DNA of 6,437 nt. Source: Ruminococcus sp. GTDB taxonomy: Bacteria > Bacillota > Clostridia > Oscillospirales > Ruminococcaceae. Numbering within the stretch: the stretch's first letter is position 1; the number at the start of each line of letters is the position of its first letter. Location: NCBI GenBank assembly GCA_019417865.1, contig DYCW01000161.1:1-6437 (forward strand). The letters are read 5' to 3'. Made by a program: the position numbers and the translations under genes. The notes under the pieces are model-generated. The model was not told where the DNA came from. It worked only from the letters and a program-made list of their open reading frames with translations, and ran no database searches. Positions 1 to 6,050 of this stretch are shown here, one piece after another.

Positions 1-626
1 CTATGGCAAAGACCAACTATGAAGCAGGTTATATTTCTACTGCTGAGCAGTGGGGCGATGACTGGTATGCACAGGGTCAGTCTGATGGTGCACTGGCAAA
101 TGGTGCATTTGGCTACTTCTTGCCGACATGGGGTGTAGCAGATGGTGCAAGTGCACTGGCTACAGCGGAAGGCGAATCTGCAAAGGGTCAGTATGCAATT
201 TGTCAGGGTCCGACCGATTGGTACTGGGGCGGTACTTGGATCTGCGTACACCCGAACTGCGATAACGGTACATTTGCAGGTCAGTTCATCAAGGCTATGA
301 CAGTTGATGCAGATTCTATGAAGCAGTATGTTGCAGACCACAGTGACTTCGTAAATAACAAGACTGTTATGAGTGAAGTTGTTTCTGCAGGTTCTAACAG
401 CAATTCTCTGCTGAAGGATGGTCAGGATCAGTTCTCTATCTTTGCAAAAGGTGCAGACAACATCAAGTTGGATGGTATTGCATCTCAGTATGACGGCACA
501 ATCACTACCAAGTTCAATGATGCTGTAACCTCTTATGCAAAGGGTGACATTGATAGCGAAGATGCATGCATCAATTCCTTCCTAGATGAAGTTGCTGCTG
601 CAATTCCGGATATTGAAGTTGAATAA
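1..626 (+). CDS. Sugar ABC transporter substrate-binding protein, C-terminal part (5' truncated by window edge)
   Basis: This is the C-terminal ~208 residues of an extracellular solute-binding protein of the carbohydrate (CUT1) ABC importer type, ending at TAA 624-626. The frame is open to the left edge, so the ATG at position 3 is almost certainly internal; a complete protein of this family is about 400-450 residues and would carry a lipoprotein signal peptide, not visible here. The fragment is hydrophilic, has no membrane segment and is rich in aromatic residues (for example PTDWYWGGTW near residues 70-80 of the visible part), as expected of a sugar-binding cleft. The identification rests mainly on the two sugar-type permeases directly downstream and on overall composition. 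The protein would capture a sugar or oligosaccharide outside the membrane and deliver it to the permeases. The substrate cannot be told from this fragment. Codon use is regular, with few rare codons, which fits high expression. Confidence 0.85.
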   Translation, partial: MAKTNYEAGYISTAEQWGDDWYAQGQSDGALANGAFGYFLPTWGVADGASALATAEGESAKGQYAICQGPTDWYWGGTWICVHPNCDNGTFAGQFIKAMTVDADSMKQYVADHSDFVNNKTVMSEVVSAGSNSNSLLKDGQDQFSIFAKGADNIKLDGIASQYDGTITTKFNDAVTSYAKGDIDSEDACINSFLDEVAAAIPDIEVE

Positions 627-646
627 TTTTTAATTATTATTACTTT

Positions 647-691
647 TAAATATGTACCTACAGAGTTTATTGCTCTGTAGGTATATATTTA
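647..691 (+). promoter_or_regulatory. Long intergenic stem-loop between binding-protein and permease genes
   Basis: The arms 647-665 and 673-691 pair over 19 bp with a single G-U wobble and a 7-nt loop (666-672). The core is TACCTACAGAG against CTCTGTAGGTA, and the outer part is A/T only. It starts 20 nt after the binding-protein stop codon. No run of T follows outside the stem, only a pyrimidine-rich stretch, so it is not a clean intrinsic terminator. Stem-loops at this place in sugar ABC operons (the malE-malF gap is the classic case) protect the upstream mRNA from 3' decay or partly stop transcription, giving more binding protein than permease. That role is inferred here; the stem itself is plain in the sequence. 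Confidence 0.75.
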
Positions 692-734
692 CATTCTTAC
701 TCTTTACTATTTCTTACTGTTTTACTAAATTTTT

Positions 735-741
735 GAGAGGG
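735..741 (+). promoter_or_regulatory. Ribosome binding site that sets the first permease start
   Basis: GAGAGGG lies 9 nt before the ATG at 751. The same frame is open further upstream to an ATG at 652, but that ATG lies inside the intergenic stem-loop and has no purine-rich site before it. The site at 735-741 therefore decides for the start at 751. Confidence 0.75.
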
Positions 742-750
742 CGTGTTTTA

Positions 751-1770
751 ATGGCATCAACTGCACAAAGCCGTATCAAATCGATCAGCTACGCAAAATA
801 TGGCTACATGTTCATTGCTCCATTCTTTATTATCTATGCTTTTTTCCAAGTATGGCCGCTCATTAATACTTTTATTTTGAGTTTATATGGTAATGGTGCC
901 GAAGGTGATGTCTTTGTTGGGCTACAAAACTTTCAGGATATTCTTTTTGGCGGGGATAGTCGTTCTGTTCGTAAGATTCATGAAGACTTTTTCCGTGACT
1001 TTGGGAACACAATTATTTTGTGGGTAGGAAACTTTATCCTGCAAATTTTCCTTTCTCTTTTGCTTGCAGTTTGGTTTACAGATTCCAAACTACATATTCC
1101 GGGGCAGGGATTCTTTAAGGTTGTAATGTATCTGCCGAATATTATTACAGCAGTATCTGTTGCAGCTTTGTTTATGCGATTCTTCTCCAATTCTCAGATG
1201 TCAGTGGCAAACAGCTTGCTGGGTGCAGATAATGTGATTATGTTTGAGGACAGTCCTGTTTGGTCTCGTGCTATTGTCATGGTGATTCAAACTTGGATGT
1301 GGTTTGGTAACACAATGATTATGATGATGTCTGGTATTTTGGGTATCAATCCGTCTTTGTTTGAAGCAGCTGCCATTGATGGTGCAAGCAGTGGACAGGT
1401 ATTGCGGAAAATCACAATGCCTTTGCTGAGACCAATGGTTGTTTATACTTTGATCACTTCCATGATCGGTGGTTTGCAGATGTTTGATATTCCATATCTG
1501 TATCATACAAGGCCATCTACTATCAATCCTTATTTGGAAACGGTTGCAGTATTTGTTTATACAAAGTTCCGTGTTACTTCTGATAGAATTCAGTATGGTT
1601 ATGCTGGTGCTGCTTCCATTTTACTCTTTATTGTAACTGCCGCTTTGGGTCTCATTGTATTCCGTATGAATCGTGATGAGGATGAACACCGTAAAAAGAA
1701 AGAGCGGAAGGAACTTGTAAAAGCGTATAAGAAAGAGCAGAAGCTGCAAAAGATGGGAGGGGTTAATTAA
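751..1770 (+). CDS. Carbohydrate ABC transporter permease, MalF/UgpA type
   Basis: This 339-residue inner-membrane subunit of a CUT1-family sugar importer forms the translocation channel with the next gene product. The first membrane segment lies near residues 18-44 (FIAPFFIIYAFFQVWP), followed by an extracytoplasmic loop and further segments near 85-109, 122-142, 172-197, 228-250 and 285-305. The EAA loop, which docks on the ATPase, is complete at residues 205-228: EAAAIDGA, then ITMPLLRP. The C-terminus (about 306-339) is a strongly charged, lysine-rich cytoplasmic tail. The start at 751 follows GAGAGGG; the longer frame from 652 would add a hydrophobic stretch encoded by the stem-loop region and is unlikely. 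The stop TAA (1768-1770) shares its last base with the next ATG, so the two permeases are translationally coupled. The sugar substrate is not predictable from the sequence. Confidence 0.9.
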   Translation: MASTAQSRIKSISYAKYGYMFIAPFFIIYAFFQVWPLINTFILSLYGNGAEGDVFVGLQNFQDILFGGDSRSVRKIHEDFFRDFGNTIILWVGNFILQIFLSLLLAVWFTDSKLHIPGQGFFKVVMYLPNIITAVSVAALFMRFFSNSQMSVANSLLGADNVIMFEDSPVWSRAIVMVIQTWMWFGNTMIMMMSGILGINPSLFEAAAIDGASSGQVLRKITMPLLRPMVVYTLITSMIGGLQMFDIPYLYHTRPSTINPYLETVAVFVYTKFRVTSDRIQYGYAGAASILLFIVTAALGLIVFRMNRDEDEHRKKKERKELVKAYKKEQKLQKMGGVN

Positions 1771-2645
1771 TGGAAAATGTAGGTGTAAAAGATAATTATA
1801 TTATGATTCAAAGGATAAAATCCACTGCTTGTTTCATTGTTTGCATCTTGTTGACCTTAGTGTGCCTTGTCCCTTTGTACATCATGATTGTAAATGCTTG
1901 TCGTGCACATATTGATATTGCAGGATCTTCGGTTTCTTTGATTCCGGGTTCTAAGTTGGTGGAAAATGTGAAGAATATTGTAACGCAGTCTCCACAGTGG
2001 GATATTTTGCGTGGTTATCGGAACAGCTTGATTATTGCTGCAAGTACAACCGTTTTGACAACATTCTTCTCTGCTATGACTGCCTATGGTTTGACAGTTT
2101 ATCAGTTTAAGGTTCGGGATGCTGCTTATACCATAATTTTGGCTGTTATGATGATTCCGCTTCAGGTTACTTCTACCGGTTTCGTACAGTTCATGGTTGG
2201 CACGTTAGGCTTATCTGACTCTTTTATTCCGCTGATTGTTCCAGCAATTGCGGCACCGGCGGTTGTATTCTATATGCGTCAATACATGAAATCTTCATTC
2301 CCGTTGGATATTGTAGAAGCAGCACGTATTGATGGATGTAGTGAATTTCGTACGTTTATTTCCATAGCACTTCCGATGATGAAGCCAGCGATTGCAGTGC
2401 AAGCAATTTTTGCATTCGTACAGAACTGGAACAACTACTATACACAGAATATGATCTTGATCTCCGATGACAAGATGATTACTATGCCGATGATGGTACA
2501 GAAAGTACTGGGTCAGGATAAGAATATTGACCTCGGTGCACAGTATGCAGCGGTTGCATTGTCTGTCATTCCGATTATTGTTATTTATTTGTTACTTTCT
2601 AAATTCATCGTTGGCGGCGTTGCCCTCGGTGGTGTTAAGGAATAA
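1770..2645 (+). CDS. Carbohydrate ABC transporter permease, MalG/UgpE type
   Basis: This 291-residue protein is the second membrane subunit of the same sugar importer. Membrane segments are visible near residues 19-41, 84-107, 119-141, 150-170, 206-222 and 259-283. The EAA loop is complete at residues 183-206 (EAARIDGC, then IALPMMKP), and the aromatic stretch FVQNWNNYY follows near 216-224, as is usual in MalG-type permeases. The ATG overlaps the stop of the first permease by one base and follows GGGAGGGG at 1755-1762, which supports this start over the in-frame ATG at 1803. It is the last gene of the operon: a terminator follows within about 30 nt and no ATPase gene is present. Such importers in Firmicutes usually use a shared MsmX/MsmK-type ATPase encoded elsewhere, which is an inference for this genome. 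Confidence 0.9.
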   Translation: MENVGVKDNYIMIQRIKSTACFIVCILLTLVCLVPLYIMIVNACRAHIDIAGSSVSLIPGSKLVENVKNIVTQSPQWDILRGYRNSLIIAASTTVLTTFFSAMTAYGLTVYQFKVRDAAYTIILAVMMIPLQVTSTGFVQFMVGTLGLSDSFIPLIVPAIAAPAVVFYMRQYMKSSFPLDIVEAARIDGCSEFRTFISIALPMMKPAIAVQAIFAFVQNWNNYYTQNMILISDDKMITMPMMVQKVLGQDKNIDLGAQYAAVALSVIPIIVIYLLLSKFIVGGVALGGVKE

Positions 2646-2670
2646 TCAAATTATACAATTTGTATGTTAT

Positions 2671-2710
2671 AAAAGCACTGTGGAGCGAATCCGCAGTGCT
2701 TTTTCTTTTT
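2671..2710 (+). terminator. Intrinsic terminator of the sugar ABC operon
   Basis: The arms 2674-2684 and 2690-2700 form an 11-bp stem with one G-U pair and the 5-nt loop GCGAA, followed by TTTTCTTTTT. Three A residues before the stem can pair with the first T residues. It starts 28 nt after the permease stop codon. Read on the minus strand the hairpin is followed by TTTTATAA, so it may also help stop transcripts arriving from folD. Confidence 0.9.
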
Positions 2711-2713
2711 GTA

Positions 2714-2747
2714 AAAATGCAGCCCATTTGGACTGCATTTTGTTTTT
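2714..2747. terminator. Second, bidirectional terminator between the convergent operons
   Basis: The arms 2714-2725 and 2730-2741 form a 12-bp stem with one C-A mismatch and the loop ATTT. On the plus strand T-rich sequence follows (TTTTGTTTTT, partly in the stem). On the minus strand the stem ends in TTTTTAC. It lies 30 nt past the folD stop, so it is the likely main terminator of the minus-strand operon as well as a backup for the plus-strand one. Confidence 0.75.
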
Positions 2748-2771
2748 ATGGATTTTTTGATAACTTGTTAT

Positions 2772-3629
2772 TTATGCAAGACCATGCTGTAACTTTGCAG
2801 CATGTAAGGTATTCTTCATCAGCATGGCAATGGTCATTGGACCAACGCCGCCGGGAACTGGTGTGATATATCCGGCTTTTGGTTCTACTGCCTCAAAGTC
2901 CACATCGCCACAGAGCTTACCGTCTTCCATGCGATTGATGCCAACATCAATGACAACTGCTCCCTCTTTCACCATATCTGCTGTGACAAATTTCGGCTTT
3001 CCAATGGCAACCACCAAAATATCTGCACCTGCACAAATTTCTTTGAGATTCTGGGTGCGGGAGTGACAGATGGTAACCGTTCCGTTTTTTTGCAGCAGCA
3101 GCATTGCCATTGGTTTGCCAACAATATTGCTTCTGCCAATTACAACACACTGTTTGCCGCAGATGTCTATGCCAGTGCTGGCGATGAGTTCCATAATGCC
3201 AGCAGGTGTGCAGGGCAGGAAATCATAGTTGCCAATCATAATCTTTCCTACATTGAACGGATGAAATGCATCTACATCTTTTTGGGGAGAAATTGCATGA
3301 ATGACAGCCTGTTCATCAATGTGCTCCGGCAACGGGAGCTGTACCAGAATGCCGTTAACCTTAGTGTCCTTGTTCAGAACACCAATGAGGTCAAGCAGCT
3401 GTTCTTGTGTGGTGTTTTCGTTCATGCGATATTCAAACGGATGAAAACCAACTTCTTCGCAAGCACGCTGTTTGTTGCGAACATAGACCTGTGATGCCGG
3501 GTCATTTCCCACAAGAATGACTGCCAGCCCTGGATGAATGCCATGATTTTCCCGCAGTTCTTCCGTTTCCTTTTTGATTTCATTTCGCACTTTCACGGAT
3601 ACAATTTTTCCATTGATCAGTTTTGCCAT
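2772..3629 (-). CDS. folD: Bifunctional methylenetetrahydrofolate dehydrogenase / methenyltetrahydrofolate cyclohydrolase
   Basis: FolD interconverts 5,10-methylene-, 5,10-methenyl- and 10-formyl-tetrahydrofolate in the cytoplasm, using NADP, and supplies one-carbon units for purine and formyl-Met synthesis. At 285 residues it has the normal full length. The family motifs are all present: Tyr49 and the catalytic Lys53 in YVRNK, QLPLP at 97-101, Asp120 in DVDAFHP, PCTPAG at 139-144, the nucleotide-binding GRSNIVGKP at 165-173, HSRT at 189-192, DVGINR at 228-233 and PVPGGVGPMT at 257-266. The start at 3629 follows a perfect AAGGAGGA (3639-3646 on the minus strand) with 10-nt spacing. The upstream gene lgt ends 18 nt before, with its stop codon next to this ribosome site, so co-transcription and coupling are likely. 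It is the last gene of its operon. No residue looks abnormal. Confidence 0.97.
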   Translation of the reverse strand: MAKLINGKIVSVKVRNEIKKETEELRENHGIHPGLAVILVGNDPASQVYVRNKQRACEEVGFHPFEYRMNENTTQEQLLDLIGVLNKDTKVNGILVQLPLPEHIDEQAVIHAISPQKDVDAFHPFNVGKIMIGNYDFLPCTPAGIMELIASTGIDICGKQCVVIGRSNIVGKPMAMLLLQKNGTVTICHSRTQNLKEICAGADILVVAIGKPKFVTADMVKEGAVVIDVGINRMEDGKLCGDVDFEAVEPKAGYITPVPGGVGPMTIAMLMKNTLHAAKLQHGLA

Positions 3630-3647
3630 GATGGAACGTCCTCCTTA

Positions 3648-4715
3648 TTATTCATTGTTGGAATCAGAATCGGCAGATGATGCTTTTGCCGGTTGTTCTG
3701 CTTCTTCTTTTGACATGGACAGCGTGTCAGTATCTTCTGGTTCTGTTTGCTTTGTTTCTGTCTGTTGTTTCTTGTCTGCATTGCGTTTGGCATCGATTTC
3801 AGTCATCATTACTTTGCAGGCTTCTGTATTGCAGTAGAGTTGGTAATCTTCGCCCATACGTCGTACTCTTCCGCCGATCACAATCAGTAGAATCACGGAG
3901 AGTACCACACAAATACCAGCGACCATCTGGGAAATACGCATGTTGCCGATCACCAGACTGTCTACCCGTAGTCCCTCAATAAAGAAGCGACCAAGCCCGT
4001 ACCATCCGATATACATTAGGAAAATCTGACCATCAAATTTTCTCCACTTTTTTCCGCAGATAGCAAGCAATACGAAACCAACCAGACACCAAACCGATTC
4101 GTATAGAAAACACGGATGTACCGGTGTAGTAGCATCCAGCGTTTCACCAAAGTTATGATAAAAGGTTGTGTCAGGATACACATCAGAAATCCAGTTTTGA
4201 ATGCGTCCGCCTGTCATACCGAAGATGGAATCGGTGTTGCAGCCGAATGCTTCCTGATTGAAAAAGTTGCCCCAGCGACCAATGCCCTGCCCTAATAGAA
4301 AACCAGCACCACATAGATCCAATAATGGCAACAGCCGCACTTTTCGGATTTTGGCGATGAGACAGCCAACTGCCAATGCACCAATCAATCCACCATAGAT
4401 GGCAAGTCCACCCTGCCGCAGGTTGAAAATGCGTTTCCAGTCGCCGGCATAGCTGTCCCATTCCAGAATGACATAATAGGCTCTTGCTCCTACGATGGCA
4501 CCGATAATGCCGCCGATAATCGCATCAATTGCCGGATCTGGGTGGATGCCATAGGAACGCATGTTGCGAAAAGCATACAGCATGGCAAGCAGCAGGCCGC
4601 AGGTGATGAGCAGCCCATACCATTGAATGTCAATGCCGAAGATGGAGAAAGCAGTGCTGTCTACATGCAGGTCAATGCCCAGTTCTGGAAATTGAATTTC
4701 ATTTTGTTCTAACAT
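3648..4715 (-). CDS. lgt: Prolipoprotein diacylglyceryl transferase with acidic C-terminal tail
   Basis: Lgt moves the diacylglyceryl group of phosphatidylglycerol onto the lipobox cysteine of prolipoproteins in the cytoplasmic membrane, the first step of lipoprotein maturation. The 355-residue product shows the family signature GQGIGRWGNFFNQEAFG (residues 142-158, with Arg147, Asn150, Asn153 and Glu155), HPCFLYE at 200-206 and GLGRFFIEGLR at 240-250 (Arg243, Glu247). The site that is His103 in E. coli Lgt appears here as Tyr107 in LAIYGGLIG, from alignment by eye. The last membrane segment ends near residue 282; the remaining ~73 residues are a hydrophilic tail rich in Glu, Asp, Lys, Gln and Ser, longer than in a typical Lgt of 260-290 residues. 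The start is unusual: ATG 4715 has no close ribosome site, but the protein from there begins as Lgt proteins normally do. The gene sits 44 nt after ymfH and 18 nt before folD in one operon. Confidence 0.95.
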   Translation of the reverse strand: MLEQNEIQFPELGIDLHVDSTAFSIFGIDIQWYGLLITCGLLLAMLYAFRNMRSYGIHPDPAIDAIIGGIIGAIVGARAYYVILEWDSYAGDWKRIFNLRQGGLAIYGGLIGALAVGCLIAKIRKVRLLPLLDLCGAGFLLGQGIGRWGNFFNQEAFGCNTDSIFGMTGGRIQNWISDVYPDTTFYHNFGETLDATTPVHPCFLYESVWCLVGFVLLAICGKKWRKFDGQIFLMYIGWYGLGRFFIEGLRVDSLVIGNMRISQMVAGICVVLSVILLIVIGGRVRRMGEDYQLYCNTEACKVMMTEIDAKRNADKKQQTETKQTEPEDTDTLSMSKEEAEQPAKASSADSDSNNE

Positions 4716-4759
4716 GTTGGCGATTCGGGATTCCGGAGCGGAATCCCGCTCCTTTCTGT
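4716..4759 (-). promoter_or_regulatory. lgt translation leader: distant Shine-Dalgarno abutting a hairpin
   Basis: Read on the minus strand, AAAGGAG (4755-4749) is the only good ribosome site before lgt, yet it lies 33 nt from the ATG at 4715. It directly abuts a perfect 10-bp stem (4739-4748 with 4726-4735, loop CTC). If that hairpin forms, 23 nt are looped out and 10 nt (4725-4716) remain between the site and the ATG, a normal spacing. A second stem excludes the first: 4746-4752 with 4735-4741, 7 bp, loop GATT, which would bury GGAG of the ribosome site. The two states could open or close lgt translation. Pairing is directly visible; the regulatory role is inferred. There is no T-run, so it is not a terminator. 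Confidence 0.6.
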
Positions 4760-6046
4760 TTAATCCTTGTTTTTCATAATCGAAAGCGTTGCCTGCTGCG
4801 GCAGCAGCTCTTCCTGTAGCCAGCGGTTTGCTTCTGCAATCGTCAGGCTGGAGAGTAGATTGACCATGTCAAACGGTGTGACATTGCTCATGGCTGCATT
4901 GATCAGCATATTGGCTACCGATTCCACATTGTTGAACTTCATGATGAGTTTGCCATAGGCATTTTTCCGACTGTTTTCAAACAGTGTTTCATTCAGCCCA
5001 TGCTTGGCAGCATCTGCAATGGCTGCAAAAATCCGTTTCCGTACTGCATACGGGTCGTTGGATTCGCCTTCAAACATGGCAACAAAGAAGTCATCGCCGT
5101 TGAAAACCTCTACGGAGAATGTTTCATTGATGAGTTGCTCTTTCAGCATCTCCTGATAAAGTGGAGAGGTAATGTGCACCAGCACCTGTAACGTCAGAGT
5201 TGCCAGCAGTTCTTTTCTTAGGTTTTCCAAGCCAGAAGCAGGTTTGCATTTATAGCCAAGTACAAACATTGTAGTACCAATTGGTGCAGAATCAACAGTT
5301 TCCGCCCGTACAATTTCCATCGGTTCTTCCGGGAAGATACATTCCAGCTGCATGTTTTCGCATGGTTTGAGCAGTTTGTCTGCCAGTTCCAGTACTTCTT
5401 CGACCTTGCAGTTTCCGGCAACGGATAACACCATATTGTGCAGGTTATAGAAGGTGTTGTAGCAGCGGTAGAGCAGCTCCGGCGTAATCTGGGCAATACT
5501 TTCGATGGTACCGGCAATATCAATTTTTACTGGATGCTTGTGAAATAACCCTTGCAGCATGTTGAAAAAAATCCGCCAGCTTGGATCATCGTTACACATT
5601 TTGATTTCCTGCCCAATGATGCCCTGCTCTTTCTGTACACTTTCCACGGTGAAATACGGAGACTGTACAAAGGAAAGCAGAATTTCCAATGACTCCTTGT
5701 AATGAGAGGAGCAGCTAAACAGATAACAGGTTTTGTCAAAGGAAGTGAATGCATTGGCATTCGCACCGGTTTTCGCATAGAGATCGAACACATCACAGTC
5801 TTCATTTTCAAAGAGTTTGTGTTCCAGATAGTGTGCAATGCCTTCTGGTACGCAACAGAAGTCGGGTTCCTGCTTGGTCTTAAACTGGGTGTTAATGGAA
5901 CCGTATTTTGTACCGAACAGAGCTTCTGTTGTGCTGAAGCCCTTCATTTCACTGACATAGATGGAAAGGCCGCTTTTGTGTTTTATATAGGTGTACTGTT
6001 CGCCGATCTGCGGACAAGTAATGCGTTCGATTTTCGTTTCTGCCAT
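4760..6046 (-). CDS. ymfH: M16 family zinc metallopeptidase, YmfH type (catalytic subunit)
   Basis: This 428-residue protein is a pitrilysin/insulinase-type (M16) peptidase matching the Bacillus YmfH group, named in databases as EF-P 5-aminopentanol modification-associated. The inverted zinc motif is intact: His72-Tyr-Leu-Glu75-His76. The downstream glutamates Glu140 and Glu147 lie in EQGIIGQEIK, with the 7-residue spacing seen for Glu162/Glu169 of E. coli pitrilysin. The N-terminal half is the catalytic domain; the second half is the inactive repeat. No signal peptide or membrane segment is visible, so it should be cytoplasmic. I chose ATG 6046 because GGAGGAGG (6056-6063) lies 9 nt before it and the protein then starts as family members do; the frame is open to an ATG at 6235, but that part overlaps ymfF and does not look like protein of this family. 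It follows ymfF by 4 nt. The substrate is unknown; the EF-P link comes from Bacillus and may not hold here. Confidence 0.92.
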   Translation of the reverse strand: MAETKIERITCPQIGEQYTYIKHKSGLSIYVSEMKGFSTTEALFGTKYGSINTQFKTKQEPDFCCVPEGIAHYLEHKLFENEDCDVFDLYAKTGANANAFTSFDKTCYLFSCSSHYKESLEILLSFVQSPYFTVESVQKEQGIIGQEIKMCNDDPSWRIFFNMLQGLFHKHPVKIDIAGTIESIAQITPELLYRCYNTFYNLHNMVLSVAGNCKVEEVLELADKLLKPCENMQLECIFPEEPMEIVRAETVDSAPIGTTMFVLGYKCKPASGLENLRKELLATLTLQVLVHITSPLYQEMLKEQLINETFSVEVFNGDDFFVAMFEGESNDPYAVRKRIFAAIADAAKHGLNETLFENSRKNAYGKLIMKFNNVESVANMLINAAMSNVTPFDMVNLLSSLTIAEANRWLQEELLPQQATLSIMKNKD

Positions 6047-6050
6047 GGTG

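Noticed and set aside
561..572. Perfect 12-base palindrome GATGCATGCATC
   Set aside because: It is inside the binding-protein coding region, encodes normal residues (DACI) and has no partner site; chance is enough.
688..720. Possible promoter before the permeases (TTTACA at 688-693 with TACTAT at 705-710 or TACTGT at 715-720)
   Set aside because: The spacers are 11 and 21 nt, outside the normal 16-18, and the -35 candidate lies inside the stem-loop arm.
652..750. N-terminal extension of the first permease from ATG 652 (33 extra residues, hydrophobic)
   Set aside because: It is read from the stem-loop and the pyrimidine-rich leader, has no ribosome site, and a good site exists before ATG 751.
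2783..2804. 7-bp inverted repeat CATGCTG / CAGCATG at the 3' end of folD
   Set aside because: It lies in codons of the FolD C-terminus with an 8-nt loop and no T-run; the real terminators are past the stop codon.
3063..3494. 143-residue plus-strand open frame antisense to folD
   Set aside because: It is a shadow of folD, whose full set of motifs lies on the other strand; no ribosome site or recognisable protein.
4726..4752. The hairpin before lgt as an intrinsic terminator
   Set aside because: No T-run follows on either strand, and the gene order and short gap argue for read-through from ymfH into lgt.
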